Of a stretch of 36,120 bases of DNA, positions 1 to 8,900 are shown one piece after another; the first letter of the stretch is position 1; each line of letters begins with the position of its first letter. Below the pieces are notes generated by a model that ran no database searches, was not told the origin of the DNA, and saw only the letters and a program-made list of their open reading frames with translations. The translations under genes were made by a program, and so were the position numbers. Source of the stretch: Acidobacteriota bacterium (GTDB taxonomy: Bacteria > Acidobacteriota > Terriglobia > Terriglobales > SCQP01). The DNA is taken from positions 1 through 36,120 of the forward strand of contig DAHUYO010000033.1 in the NCBI GenBank assembly GCA_027315185.1, given 5' to 3'.

Positions 1-291
1 AGCGGCCCGGCCTTTGTCTACATGGTGGTGGAATCCATGGCCGAGGGGGGCGTCCGCGCCGGCCTGCCGCGGGATTTGGCCTTGGAACTCGCCGCCCAGA
101 CCATCGTCGGCGCCGGCGCCATGGTGCTCACCACCGGCGAGCATCCCGCCAAGCTCAAGGACAATGTCACCACTCCCGCCGGCTGCACCGTGGACGGCCT
201 GTTGGAACTGGAGGCCGGCGGCCTGCGCGTGGCCCTCATCAAGGCCGTCAGCCGCGCCGCCAAACGCGCGGGAGAATTGGGCAACAAATAG
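1..291 (+). CDS. proC: Pyrroline-5-carboxylate reductase, C-terminal part (partial at window edge)
   Basis: The open frame enters from the left edge and ends at TAG 289-291, giving 96 residues of the C-terminal dimerisation domain. The first residues read SGPAFVYMVVESM, matching the SGPAY/F segment of P5C reductases. HPAKLKDNVTTPAGCTVDGL matches the family signature HPAxLKDxVTSPGGTTIxGL. The enzyme reduces 1-pyrroline-5-carboxylate to proline with NAD(P)H in the cytoplasm. The N-terminal Rossmann domain lies outside the window, so start and regulation cannot be judged. The protein ends normally in a basic helix about where the family ends, so the 3' end looks intact. Confidence 0.93.
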   Translation, partial: SGPAFVYMVVESMAEGGVRAGLPRDLALELAAQTIVGAGAMVLTTGEHPAKLKDNVTTPAGCTVDGLLELEAGGLRVALIKAVSRAAKRAGELGNK

Positions 292-352
292 CCGCCCCTG
301 CTAGCTTCCGCTACACTGGTGGCAATTCGCCTGGGGGGAGCCGGGCTGGCCC

Positions 353-1078
353 ATGACGTTTCAAGAAATAGCGACTACCGCTCGGTTCGCCGCCCGGCGC
401 CGTCCGTGGCTGCGTCCTGCCACCGCCTTGGTGCTGGCCATGGCATGGTCCTCCGCCGGGTGGGCGGCGAAGCCGCAACTGCGCCGCATCGGCAACATCG
501 CCTATGAAGCCGTGGTCCGCCGAATGACGGCGCCCAATCCCGCGCCGCCAGTCGCCAAGATCAACTTCCGCGACTTCACCTATCAATTGTTTCCCACCCA
601 GGACACGCCCGACCCCAGCCAGGCTGGCGTTCCGCCCACCGCCAAAGCCGGCCAGCCGCTCACCTTGCCCGTCCGCCACGGCCGCTTCGATGACCCGGAA
701 AACGCCAGTGCACCGGTCGAGTTCGACATCATTCGCGTCAACCTCGCCGTCCTGCCCCACGCGCCGGATCACCGCCAGGTGGTCGTCTTCGGCATCCTCT
801 ACGCCGGCCAAGACCATCCCGTTTGTACCGGGGTGGTCCAGACCTTTGAAACCTACCATCACCGCCTCTGGCTGATGGATCAGTTCACCTACAATTGCCA
901 AGGCGGCATGAACGCCCGCTATCTGCCCCACCAGCGGCAGCTGCGCATTCGCTCGTCCGTCGCCGCGCCCGGCGATCCCCCGTGCTGCCCCAGCTTGCAG
1001 GATGCGGTCAATTTCAAGATGGACGGCCGCCGCGTCGCGGCGAGCGGCATCAACCTGGCCCCAGGCACCGCCTATTAA
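353..1078 (+). CDS. Secreted protein of unknown function
   Basis: This 241-residue protein is not recognised. It begins with a basic stretch (ARRRP near residue 15) and a hydrophobic run ending in a plausible signal-peptidase site (SSAGWA before AKPQ, near residue 38), so export is likely. The mature part is about 200 residues with several cysteines, including a CC pair in a CCPS segment near residue 210. That motif also occurs in various exported bacterial proteins of unknown function, but this is not enough to assign a family. No catalytic motif or membrane segment is seen. It starts 61 bases after proC on the same strand and faces the haem gene downstream. Coding is supported by the signal peptide, the length and the absence of a better frame. 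Confidence 0.7.
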   Translation: MTFQEIATTARFAARRRPWLRPATALVLAMAWSSAGWAAKPQLRRIGNIAYEAVVRRMTAPNPAPPVAKINFRDFTYQLFPTQDTPDPSQAGVPPTAKAGQPLTLPVRHGRFDDPENASAPVEFDIIRVNLAVLPHAPDHRQVVVFGILYAGQDHPVCTGVVQTFETYHHRLWLMDQFTYNCQGGMNARYLPHQRQLRIRSSVAAPGDPPCCPSLQDAVNFKMDGRRVAASGINLAPGTAY

Positions 1079-1267
1079 ACCCGCCGCGCGGGCGGCGGAC
1101 TAGAATTTCGGCGGCGCGCCGGGATGAACGTGGCGGACGGTATTGCCGCCGAACGCGTATGGACCGGCGAGCGTGACGGACTCGCCCAACCGAGGCGAAC
1201 CCAGGTTCCCGCCGGAGTTCCCCAGGCCGCTCCGCCGCCCAACCCCGCCTATCCCGCAGCGACTCTG

Positions 1268-1301
1268 CGCGCCGCAAGGCGGAACGGCGCCGCCTCCGCG
1301 C
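1268..1301 (-). repeat. Degenerate copy of the dispersed hairpin repeat (core only)
   Basis: On the minus strand this segment starts CGCGGAGGCGGCGCCGTT. It resembles the first half of the core at 18592-18630 (CGCGGAGGTTGCGCCGTT), but the second half of the hairpin has decayed. It sits 34 bases downstream of the hemG stop codon, in the 256-bp gap between two convergent genes. The rest of that gap (1079-1334) is GC-rich sequence in which no gene is seen. Confidence 0.3.
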
Positions 1302-1334
1302 GCACGCTCCTCGGCTGCGCGGAGGAACACGCGG

Positions 1335-2726
1335 CTATTGGACGCCGGTCACCAACTGGGCCGCCGCCTGACCGCTGGCGATGGCATCGGGCACGCCGAT
1401 GCCGTGGTACGCGGCGCCGGCGAGCGCCAGGCCGGCATGCCGGGCCCGCCGGGCCGCAATGCGCGCCAACCGCTCCGCATGGCCCACCGTGTATTGCGGC
1501 ATCGCCTGCGGCCAGCGATGGATGTGAACCCAATCCGGCGCGGCGCCCACCCCAAGAATGCCCCTCGCCTCCTTGCTAGCCAGCATGGCCAGCTCGGAGT
1601 CGGCCAAGGCGACCGCCTCGGGATCCAAGGCGCCACCGTAGAAAAATCGCAACAACGCGCCGCCTGGCGGCGCGCGATGGGGGAATTTCTGATGGACAAA
1701 GGTTGCCGCCAGCAGCCGCCGCCCCTCGCGCCGTGGCGCCAAAAAGCCGAATCCCGAGGGCAAGGCGGGAGCGCTGGAATAGGCCAAATGCACCGTCGCC
1801 GCGGAGGCATAGGGAATCGTGCCCAAGGCCGCCGCCAACTCGCCATCCAGTTCGCGCAGCACCGCCGCGCCCACCCGTGCCGGCGCGGCGAAGATCACCG
1901 CCGCCGCCGTCGCCTGAGCGCCGTCGGACAGCTTTAGTTCATAGCCCCCGCCGGGCAGCGGCCGTACCGCCGTCACCGCCGCGCCGCATTGCAACCGCTC
2001 CGCTCCAAGCGCTGCCGCCAGCGCCCGCGGCAAGCTCTCCATGCCGTCCTGCAAGGTGACAAATAGCGGCTTCAGCGTTTGGCTGCCGTTGCGGCTTCGC
2101 CGCGCCTGCCGCCAAAGCGCGCGCCCAATGCTGCCCTTGGCCGCCAATTCCGCGAAGCGTGGCAGCGTGGCGGCGAAGCTGAGCGCCTCCGGATCGCCTC
2201 CGTAGACCCCGGCCAAAAGCGGCGTCACCAGCGTGTCCAGCACTTCCTGCCCGAAGCGGGCCCGCACCGAATCGGCCACGGAAGCGTCCCCAGCTGCGAC
2301 CGCCGCCGGCGCGGCAAACTCCCGCGCCAAATGCAGCTTGGCTTGCCAGGACAGCAGCCGCGTGCGCAGCACCGGGCCCGCCCGCGCCGCCGCTAAGAAT
2401 TGCCAGCCCTCGGGCAACGGCTCCAGCCGTCGGCGGTGGAGAATCCAACTCCTCGGCTGGGCCGCCGCGCACCCGACCAAGGCGTTCCCCAGGCCCACCG
2501 CCCGGCACAACTCGGTAGCGGAGGGCTTGGCGGTCAGGAACGAGTCCGGCCCGCCCTCGAAGCGGAAGCCGTTCCGGGCTTCGGATTGAATGACGCCACC
2601 GGGACGCGGGGCGGCCTCAAACACCCGCACGTCTGCGACGCCCCGCTGCAGCAACTCCCATGCGGCGGCCAAGCCGGCAATGCCGGCGCCGATAACGGCC
2701 ACCTGCATATCGTTGCCGTTACTCAC
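1335..2726 (-). CDS. hemG: Protoporphyrinogen/coproporphyrinogen oxidase (HemG/HemY type, FAD-dependent)
   Basis: The 463-residue protein is an oxygen-dependent porphyrinogen oxidase of the FAD amine-oxidase fold. The dinucleotide-binding motif VIGAGIAGLAAAWELL is at about residues 11-26, followed by RPGGVIQSE near 42 and GGPDSFLTAKP near 58. The C-terminal FAD contact LAGAAYHGIGVPDAIASG is near residue 440. The length suits the family (about 450-470). It oxidises protoporphyrinogen IX, or coproporphyrinogen III if the organism uses the coproporphyrin route; the sequence alone does not decide. Its ATG overlaps the hemE stop as ATGA, so translation is probably coupled to hemE. An internal ATG six codons later is an equally reasonable start. 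Confidence 0.92.
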   Translation of the reverse strand: MSNGNDMQVAVIGAGIAGLAAAWELLQRGVADVRVFEAAPRPGGVIQSEARNGFRFEGGPDSFLTAKPSATELCRAVGLGNALVGCAAAQPRSWILHRRRLEPLPEGWQFLAAARAGPVLRTRLLSWQAKLHLAREFAAPAAVAAGDASVADSVRARFGQEVLDTLVTPLLAGVYGGDPEALSFAATLPRFAELAAKGSIGRALWRQARRSRNGSQTLKPLFVTLQDGMESLPRALAAALGAERLQCGAAVTAVRPLPGGGYELKLSDGAQATAAAVIFAAPARVGAAVLRELDGELAAALGTIPYASAATVHLAYSSAPALPSGFGFLAPRREGRRLLAATFVHQKFPHRAPPGGALLRFFYGGALDPEAVALADSELAMLASKEARGILGVGAAPDWVHIHRWPQAMPQYTVGHAERLARIAARRARHAGLALAGAAYHGIGVPDAIASGQAAAQLVTGVQ

Positions 2727-3796
2727 ATGCCCTCGGCGCTTTCGCGGCGCGGCCGCGCGGCCGCGGCATCCTGAACCATCGCCACCACCGCACGCACGTT
2801 CTCAACCGGCGTCTCCGGCAAAATGCCATGGCCCAGGTTAAAAATGTAGCCGAGCTGATCGCCCGCGGCCGACAAGACACGCTGCACCGCGCGGCGTAAT
2901 TCGGCCTGCGGCGCCAGCAGCGCAGCGGGGTCCAAATTGCCCTGCACGGCCACGCCATCGCCCAGCCTCGCCCTCGCGGCGGCCAAATCCACCCGCCAAT
3001 CCACGCTGATCACGCTGGCTCCGGTTTCCCGCAGCGTCTCCAGATATCCTGCCGTTCCGGTGGAGAAATAGATCACCGGAGTGCCGAGCCCTTCGATCGC
3101 CGCGACGATCAGCCGCACATAGGGGAGGACGAACTGCCGGTAGTCGGCTTCGCTCAGCGCCCCCGCCCAACTGTCGAACAATTGCACCGCGGCAGCTCCG
3201 GCGGCGACCTGATCGGCGAGGAAGGCGGTGAGCAACGGACACAGCTTCTCCATCAAATGCGCCCACGCCGCGGGATGCTCCCAGAGCAGCCGCTTCGTGG
3301 CCAGGAACGTGCGGCTCGCCCCGCCCTCGACGAGATAGCTGGCGAGCGTAAATGGCGCGCCGGCAAAACCGATCACCGGAATCCGGCCGGCAAAATGGGC
3401 CAGGGTGCGGCGGATCGACTCCGACACATACCCCAGCGCCTCCGCCTCCGGCGCCGGCAAGGCGGCGATGGCCGCCGCGGGGTTGGCGGCGTCGCGCAGC
3501 GCCGGGGTAATCACCGGGCCCTCGCCCGCGGCGTACCGCAGCTTCAACCCCAATGGTTCCGCGGGCAGCAGCAGGTCGGCGAAAATAATGGCCGCATCCA
3601 CCCCCAGCCGCTCCACCGCCGTCACCGTCACTTCCGTCGCCAGGTCCGGCCGCCGGCACAACTCCAGCAGGGAAAACCGCTCCCGCAGGCGGCGATACTC
3701 CGCCATGTACCGTCCGGCCTGGCGCATGAACCAGACGGGCGGCCGGTCCACCGCCTGGCGGCGGCAGGCGCGCAGAAATCGCTCGCGGGAATCCAT
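2723..3796 (-). CDS. hemE: Uroporphyrinogen decarboxylase
   Basis: This 357-residue enzyme converts uroporphyrinogen III to coproporphyrinogen III by removing four acetate carboxyls. Family landmarks appear in order: the substrate-binding WFMRQAGRYMAEYR (residues 22-35), FADLLLPAEPLG near 72, GFAGAPFTLASYLVEGG near 145, YFSTGTAGY near 250, VQGNLDPAALLAP near 290 and the C-terminal FNLGHGILPETPVENV. The length is normal. It lies directly upstream of the porphyrinogen oxidase on the same strand, with a 4-bp ATGA overlap. It begins 27 bases after the end of the upstream decarboxylase gene, so all three may share a transcript. Start ATG is at 3794-3796. Confidence 0.97.
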   Translation of the reverse strand: MDSRERFLRACRRQAVDRPPVWFMRQAGRYMAEYRRLRERFSLLELCRRPDLATEVTVTAVERLGVDAAIIFADLLLPAEPLGLKLRYAAGEGPVITPALRDAANPAAAIAALPAPEAEALGYVSESIRRTLAHFAGRIPVIGFAGAPFTLASYLVEGGASRTFLATKRLLWEHPAAWAHLMEKLCPLLTAFLADQVAAGAAAVQLFDSWAGALSEADYRQFVLPYVRLIVAAIEGLGTPVIYFSTGTAGYLETLRETGASVISVDWRVDLAAARARLGDGVAVQGNLDPAALLAPQAELRRAVQRVLSAAGDQLGYIFNLGHGILPETPVENVRAVVAMVQDAAAARPRRESAEGM

Positions 3797-3823
3797 GGTC
3801 CTAGCCTATCCCGAACGCCCCGG

Positions 3824-5356
3824 CTATCGCGCCGCCAGCCGTTCCACCAACTTCAGCACTCCCACCGTATCGGCGGCGCCCGACCGCGGATTCATCACGA
3901 CCATGCGCAGCACGCGGCGGCCGTCCAGCACGGTGGAACTGATATATGCCTTGCCGCCGGCGTTCACCGCCTCTTCCAACTCGGAATGCCGCCGGTCGGC
4001 CGCGGCGGCCGACCGCGGCGGCTGGCGCAAGCGGAAGCAAAAGATGTTGGTCTCCGGTTCATGCGCCGGTTCCAGCAGCGCCGAGTGCCGGCAGTAGTCG
4101 AAAGCGGCGCGGGTGGCGGCACAGACCCCATCCACCAACGCTCCCCAGAAGCCTCCGCCGTAGGCCTTCCAAGTGAGCCAAATCTTCATGGCGTCGAACC
4201 GTTGCGAGCAGGCCAGCGTGAACTGCGCCAAATCCGGCAGCTCCCCGCCGGGCAGGGAACGGAAGAGATAGGGCGCGTGCTGGCTGAAGGCCGCGCGCAG
4301 GCGCCGCCCATCCCGCACCAGGACCGCGCCGGCGGTCAGCGGCATGAACAGCATCTTGTGCGGATCGAAGGTCAGCGAATCCGCCGCCTCCACGCCCCGC
4401 AGCTTGCCGCGCAAGCGGCGGCTAAAGATGAAGCCGCCGCCGTGGGCCGCATCCACGTGATACCACGCGCGGTAGCGGCGCGCGACCGCGGCCAGAGCTG
4501 GCAAGTCGTCGCAGCTCCCGGTGGGGGTCGAGCCGCAGGTCGCCACCAGCACGAAACGCCGGTACCCCGCCCGGCGGGCGGCGGCGAACGCCTCCGGCGC
4601 GCGCGCCGCCAGCGTCCGCTGGTTCGCGTCCACGGGAATCGGAAACACCGCCCGCGCTCCCAGGCCCAGCAGCGCCGCGGCGCGCGCCACCGAGTAATGG
4701 CTTTGCGCCCCGGCAACGACCGCCATCGCGCCTGGCCGCACGCCCTCGCCCCAAGCCCGCGGCGCCAGCGCCGCCCGCGCGACCAGCAGCGCCGTCAAAT
4801 TGGCGAAGCTCCCACCCGGCGTCAGCGTGCCGTCGGCGCCGGCGGGAAAGCGAAAGGCGCGCCGGAAATCCGCCATCAACGCCCGATCCACGCTGGAGCC
4901 CGCCGGCGACATGCGCACCACCGCCAGGCTCTGGTTCAGCGCCGCCACCAGGGATTCCACCAGCGCCGCCGCCGGGATCGGCGCCGCCACTTGTTGCGCC
5001 ATGTAGCGGCGATGGTTCAGGCGCAGGCTGGAGGCCGCGATCTCCCGCGCCGCGGCGGCGATATCGCCGTGGGGCACGCCGCGCCGCACCTGCGCTTGGA
5101 TGCGCGCGGCGAAGTCCGGATCCCGTACCCAACGGCTGCCGCCGATCAGTTCGTCCGCCGCCAAATCCGCCAGCTGCCGCGCCAGCCGGCGCACCAAGCC
5201 CGGTTCCCAGGCTGCCGCAATCGCCCTCTCGGCCGCCGCGGCCTGTGGGGAAGCCGCGGGCCGAGCGTGGCTCGCCAGCCGCGCACGCCGTCCGCCCCCG
5301 GCGGTCGCGGTGGCGCTAGTGGATCGGAATGCAGGGGAGCGAGGGCGCGCGTTCAC
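3824..5356 (-). CDS. Group II PLP-dependent decarboxylase (substrate unknown)
   Basis: The 510-residue protein belongs to the glutamate/aromatic/diaminobutyrate decarboxylase family. The PLP lysine is in DSLTFDPHKMLFMPL. The cofactor aspartate region is AWYHVDAAHGGGFIFS, preceded by ATCGSTPTGSCDDL, which contacts cofactor in this family. The N-terminal substrate region has GSFANLTALLVARAALA. The C-terminal small domain ends in LRMVVMNPRSGAADTVGVLKLVERL. The substrate cannot be told from sequence; the family covers glutamate, tyrosine, tryptophan, aspartate and diaminobutyrate. The annotated start is GTG (5354-5356). The first 40 residues are Ala/Arg/Pro-rich and unlike the family, so the true start may lie downstream. 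Its placement upstream of hemE does not suggest a role in haem synthesis. Confidence 0.88.
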   Translation of the reverse strand: MNARPRSPAFRSTSATATAGGGRRARLASHARPAASPQAAAAERAIAAAWEPGLVRRLARQLADLAADELIGGSRWVRDPDFAARIQAQVRRGVPHGDIAAAAREIAASSLRLNHRRYMAQQVAAPIPAAALVESLVAALNQSLAVVRMSPAGSSVDRALMADFRRAFRFPAGADGTLTPGGSFANLTALLVARAALAPRAWGEGVRPGAMAVVAGAQSHYSVARAAALLGLGARAVFPIPVDANQRTLAARAPEAFAAARRAGYRRFVLVATCGSTPTGSCDDLPALAAVARRYRAWYHVDAAHGGGFIFSRRLRGKLRGVEAADSLTFDPHKMLFMPLTAGAVLVRDGRRLRAAFSQHAPYLFRSLPGGELPDLAQFTLACSQRFDAMKIWLTWKAYGGGFWGALVDGVCAATRAAFDYCRHSALLEPAHEPETNIFCFRLRQPPRSAAAADRRHSELEEAVNAGGKAYISSTVLDGRRVLRMVVMNPRSGAADTVGVLKLVERLAAR

Positions 5357-5408
5357 CTTTCATTGTCGGCGATTTTTTGGCGCCGCGGCGATTCGCCCCC
5401 GCCCGCGG

Positions 5409-6095
5409 CTACTCCTCGAGATGCTCATGCAGGTAGCGTTGCAGGGCGTCCTGCTGTAACGGTTCCATCTCCTCGAACTGAATGCCCACCCGGTCCGCGC
5501 TTTCCTTGCGCACCACCCGGCCGCGCAGCGACCAGGGTTTCGGATTCGGCGCCAATGCGAAGCTGAGCCCCAGCGTCTCGCCCACGCTCAGCTTGCCGCA
5601 GCTATCGAGCAGCATGCCCGCTTCGCTCAGATTCAGGCTTGCCAGGCGGAAGCTCCCCGCCTCGGTGGTGCAATTGACGCTGACGCGAAACGGCAGCCGC
5701 ACGTGGCGAATCTTGGCCTTGATCATCCAGCCCCGCAGCACGCCGAACAGCGATTGCAGGCGTTCCAAGCTGAACGGCTTGGCGAGAAAAAAATTGGCTC
5801 CCGCCGCGAAGCTCGCCCGCATCATCTCCGGGCTTTCGCCCCCGGTGGCCAAAACGATCGGCGCCGCCCCATTGAGCGTCGAAGCCCGCACCCGCCGCGC
5901 CAGCTCAAACCCGTCCATCCCGGGCATGTGGACGTCAATGAAAATGCCGTGAATCTTTTCGTATTCGATCTGCTCGGCCGCGGCGGCGCTATCCGTGCAG
6001 CCGAGAACGCGGCAACCGAGCGGCGCCACCAGATTCTCGATTAATTCCACGATCGCCGGGTCGTCATCCACGGCCATTAGCTTGAGCGCGGGCAT
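5409..6095 (-). CDS. Response regulator with PilZ output domain
   Basis: The 228-residue protein has a receiver domain (residues 4-120) and a PilZ domain (about 128-225). The receiver has the acidic pocket D10-D11-D12, phospho-acceptor D54 in FIDVHMPG, switch T84 and conserved K106 in LAKPF. The PilZ part has the c-di-GMP-binding pair R133-LPF-R137 and NLSEAG (155-160), matching the (D/N)xSxxG motif. Both key PilZ signatures are intact, so c-di-GMP binding is likely. It is an orphan: no histidine kinase is adjacent. It begins a minus-strand run with the decarboxylase 52 bases downstream. Its likely role is to combine a phosphorylation signal with c-di-GMP for motility, exopolysaccharide or adhesion; that output is inferred. 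Confidence 0.93.
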   Translation of the reverse strand: MPALKLMAVDDDPAIVELIENLVAPLGCRVLGCTDSAAAAEQIEYEKIHGIFIDVHMPGMDGFELARRVRASTLNGAAPIVLATGGESPEMMRASFAAGANFFLAKPFSLERLQSLFGVLRGWMIKAKIRHVRLPFRVSVNCTTEAGSFRLASLNLSEAGMLLDSCGKLSVGETLGLSFALAPNPKPWSLRGRVVRKESADRVGIQFEEMEPLQQDALQRYLHEHLEE

Positions 6096-6513
6096 AATGG
6101 TCGTGGCTGCCTCGGCAGATAGTGAAAACTCCGTGGGCGCGCGCCCCGGAAGAATCTCGGGCAGAGATCCCTAGTTGCCTCCAATACGAGCAATTTCCCG
6201 GCCAATGTGCGCCGCTCCAAACTGGGCCACCGGCATTGCGGCCCTACCTCCCACGCTGGCAACCCTTTAGCCACGCGTTAACCAGTTGGATACCAGCGTG
6301 GGCCGGGACGTGACCCGGGCAGGCGCCCACCGCAAGGGGAGAACCATCCGCCGTTTTTGGTCCAATCCCGGCGTTTTCGGCCACTTTGCGGCGCTCGTGG
6401 CTTCCGGCCCCCGCCGCGTGCGCCCTGCTGCGCCGTACACTCGACCCTTGCGGCTTTGGAGGGAAACCGTTCCGCCACCGCCGCCTCCGCCCGGGGATTG
6501 CTAGCCTGAAAAC
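6096..6513. other. 418-bp divergent intergenic region without a supported gene
   Basis: This gap separates the divergent response regulator (minus) and TonB-dependent receptor (plus), so it should hold promoters for both. Short open frames occur on both strands, but none has a convincing start or recognisable product. No cobalamin-riboswitch landmarks were seen ahead of the receptor. The one clear structure is the inverted repeat at 6250-6302. Confidence 0.6.
6250..6302. repeat. Perfect 10-bp inverted repeat, 33-nt loop
   Basis: CCCACGCTGG at 6250-6259 is exactly complementary to CCAGCGTGGG at 6293-6302. The loop includes AACCAGTTGG. The element lies about 150 bases upstream of the response-regulator start and about 210 bases before the receptor start. 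Its right side (GGATACCAGCGTGGGCCGGG) resembles small palindromic intergenic repeats of other bacteria, but only one copy is seen here. A 5' UTR structure or a lone repeat relic are both possible. Confidence 0.45.
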
Positions 6514-8877
6514 ATGTTTCCGCATCCGGCTGGCGCCCTGGGCGCCCGCAGGGGCTGGGCTGCTCCGCTCCGCCGCCCCCGTGTCGGCAGCGCTCTGGGT
6601 AGCGTCTCGGCCCTCGCCCTGTTCCTATTCCTGCCCGCAGCCGCGCAGCGTCCGGCGACCGCCCCGCATCCCGGCGCCGGCGTCCAACTCCGCGGCCAGG
6701 TGCTGAGCGGTGACGGCCAGACCGTTCCCGGCGCCCGCATCTCCGCCCATGGCGGCGCCACGACGCGGGCCAACCAGCAGGGCCGATTTCAGCTTCGCGT
6801 CCGGCAGTTGCCGGTCCGTTTGCGCATTACCGCGGCGGGTTTTGCCGTGCGCCAGGTGCTGGTCCGTCACCGCGGGATGGTGCGCATTACCCTGGTTCCG
6901 GCGCCAGTCACGGCCAGTGTCACGGTGGCCGCCACCGGCCGGCGGCAGGCAGTGACCGCGGTGCCGGTCTTGGCGGAAACTTTGGGCCCGCGGCGGCTCG
7001 ATTCCGCGCCGCAGATCAACCTCGATTCCGTTCTGCGCCAATTCCCCGCACTCAGCACCTATCGCCGCTCCGACTCCCTGAACGCCCATCCCACCACGCA
7101 GGGCGTCTCAATGCTGGGGCTGGGCTCCAGCGGGGCCAGCCGCGCGCTGGTGTTGCGCGACGGCATTCCGCTCAACGATTTCTACGGCGATTGGGTGGAT
7201 TGGCTGCGCGTACCGGAGGCCAGCGTGGCGCAACTGACCGTGGTCGAGGGTGGCGCGTCGGCCCTGTATGGCAGCGGAGCGCTGGCCGGCGTGATGGACA
7301 TCGTCAGCCGCCAACCGAACCGTACCCAGGCCTCGGTGCAGACCGGCATGGGCACGCTCGGCACGGGCGTCGTCCAAAGCTACGATTCCATCGCCGGGCG
7401 CACCCTCTCGGCTGGCCTGGGCCAACAAAGCCTGACGACGGCGGGTTATGTCCCGGTTCCCGCGCCTTATGCCGGTTCCGTGGACACGCCGGCGGGCGTT
7501 AGCGCCAATGAGTTCGCGCCCGAGATTCGCTATATCCCCAACTCCCGCTTGGTGCTGTCGCTCGACGGCGAATATTACGGCGAACGCCGCGGCAACGGTA
7601 CCCGCCTGGAGAACAACTCCACTGCGCTGCGGCAGCTGGCGCTGCATATGGATCTGCAAGCCGGAGGGTTTTGGCAAGGCAGTCTGTTCGCGCAATCCGA
7701 AACCTTCGCCAGCAGCTTTACCGCCGTCGCCGCCAACCGCGACAGCGAGAAGCTGGTGCTGGACCAGCGCGTGCCTTCGCAGACCGCCGGCGCCGCACTG
7801 GAATGGAGCGGGAGCCGCCCCACGGCCTGGGGCCCAGTTCACGCCATTCTTGGCGCCTCCTATCTGCGCATCAGCGCCGTGGATGCCGAATTGGCCCCGC
7901 TCAACCCCACTCTGCCCTACACCGATCACGCGGGCCGGCAACGCCTGGCTGGCGCCTTCGCCGAAGGCCAATGGCAACCGCGCACCGGCCTGGAATTCAC
8001 CGCCACGCTGCGCGATGACCAATGGCGGAACTACTCCGCCTTTACCGCCAACTACGGCCCCACGGTCAGGCGGTACACCGATTACCCCAACCGCTCCAGC
8101 TCCGCCGTCAGCCCCAGCTTGGGCGCCGTGTGGCATCCCCGGGGGCCGCTCTCGTTCCGGCTATCCGCTTATGAAAGCTTTCGCGCTCCCAGCCTGAACG
8201 AACTGTACCGCCCGTTTCGCGTTGGCAACATCGAAACCTTGGCCAATCCCGACCTGACCGCCGAGCGCTATCGTGGTTATCAGGCGGGCGCCGACTGGCG
8301 CCTAGGCAATCGCGGACTGTTGCGGGCCACCTATTTCGACGGCATCGTTTCCAATGTCATCACCGCCGTCACGCTGAGCACCACGCCGCAGTTAATCACC
8401 GAGCAGCGCCAAAACCTTGGCCGCCTGCGCTCGCGCGGCGAAGAGTTGGACGCGCGCTATCGCCTGCGCTCCGGCCTATGGCTTTGGGCTTCGTATGTTC
8501 ATCTTCACTCCCGAGTCATCGCCGCCGCCAGCGCCGGCTTGATCGGTCGGCGGCCTCCGGAGTTGCCGGCAAACGACGCGACTTTGCGCGCCGTGGATCT
8601 ATGGCGCGGATGGGATTTCTCCGCTGAAGAGAGATTTGGCGGGGCCGAGTTTGAAAACGACCTCAACACCGTTCCCCTGCCGTCTTTTTGGACGACGGGC
8701 CTTTACGTCAGCCGTTCGCTGCCGTACCACACGCGGTGGCTGCGCTCCATTTCGCCCTACCTCAGCGTGCAGAACCTGTTCAATCGGCGCTATGCGGTGA
8801 CGATGGATCCGGTGCCCAATCTGGCCTCACCCCGCCTGATTACCGCCGGCCTGCGGTTCCAACTGGGCCGCGACTAG
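6514..8877 (+). CDS. TonB-dependent receptor with N-terminal carboxypeptidase-like domain
   Basis: The 787-residue outer-membrane receptor starts with a long signal region (hydrophobic run VSALALFLFLPAAAQ ending near residue 46). A carboxypeptidase regulatory-like beta domain follows (VQLRGQVLSGDGQTVPGARI through VRITLVPAP, about 53-135). Next is the plug domain (about 145-265, with LVLRDGIPLNDFYGD and VVEGGASALYGSGALAGVMDI). The rest is a beta barrel with many alternating aromatic strands, ending in LITAGLRFQLGRD. RAPSLNELYRPF and the ENLGRLRSRGEELDARYRL-like segment are typical of siderophore/cobalamin-type barrels. Such receptors move bulky nutrients across the outer membrane using TonB-ExbBD energy. 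The substrate is not predictable, and no TonB box or partner uptake genes are adjacent. Confidence 0.93.
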   Translation: MFPHPAGALGARRGWAAPLRRPRVGSALGSVSALALFLFLPAAAQRPATAPHPGAGVQLRGQVLSGDGQTVPGARISAHGGATTRANQQGRFQLRVRQLPVRLRITAAGFAVRQVLVRHRGMVRITLVPAPVTASVTVAATGRRQAVTAVPVLAETLGPRRLDSAPQINLDSVLRQFPALSTYRRSDSLNAHPTTQGVSMLGLGSSGASRALVLRDGIPLNDFYGDWVDWLRVPEASVAQLTVVEGGASALYGSGALAGVMDIVSRQPNRTQASVQTGMGTLGTGVVQSYDSIAGRTLSAGLGQQSLTTAGYVPVPAPYAGSVDTPAGVSANEFAPEIRYIPNSRLVLSLDGEYYGERRGNGTRLENNSTALRQLALHMDLQAGGFWQGSLFAQSETFASSFTAVAANRDSEKLVLDQRVPSQTAGAALEWSGSRPTAWGPVHAILGASYLRISAVDAELAPLNPTLPYTDHAGRQRLAGAFAEGQWQPRTGLEFTATLRDDQWRNYSAFTANYGPTVRRYTDYPNRSSSAVSPSLGAVWHPRGPLSFRLSAYESFRAPSLNELYRPFRVGNIETLANPDLTAERYRGYQAGADWRLGNRGLLRATYFDGIVSNVITAVTLSTTPQLITEQRQNLGRLRSRGEELDARYRLRSGLWLWASYVHLHSRVIAAASAGLIGRRPPELPANDATLRAVDLWRGWDFSAEERFGGAEFENDLNTVPLPSFWTTGLYVSRSLPYHTRWLRSISPYLSVQNLFNRRYAVTMDPVPNLASPRLITAGLRFQLGRD

Positions 8878-8900
8878 CCGCCAAGGGTCGCGCGGAACGT

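Noticed and set aside
3182-5566. 794-codon open frame on the plus strand, opposite hemE and the decarboxylase
   Set aside because: Both opposite-strand genes have intact catalytic motifs. The plus-strand translation is Arg/Gln/Pro/Gly-rich without domains, as expected from GC-rich codon usage read backwards.
6096-6513. Possible cobalamin riboswitch ahead of the TonB-dependent receptor
   Set aside because: The expected conserved boxes were looked for and not seen.
7108-8136. 342-codon open frame opposite the TonB-dependent receptor
   Set aside because: It lacks any motif and is fully inside a well-supported receptor gene.
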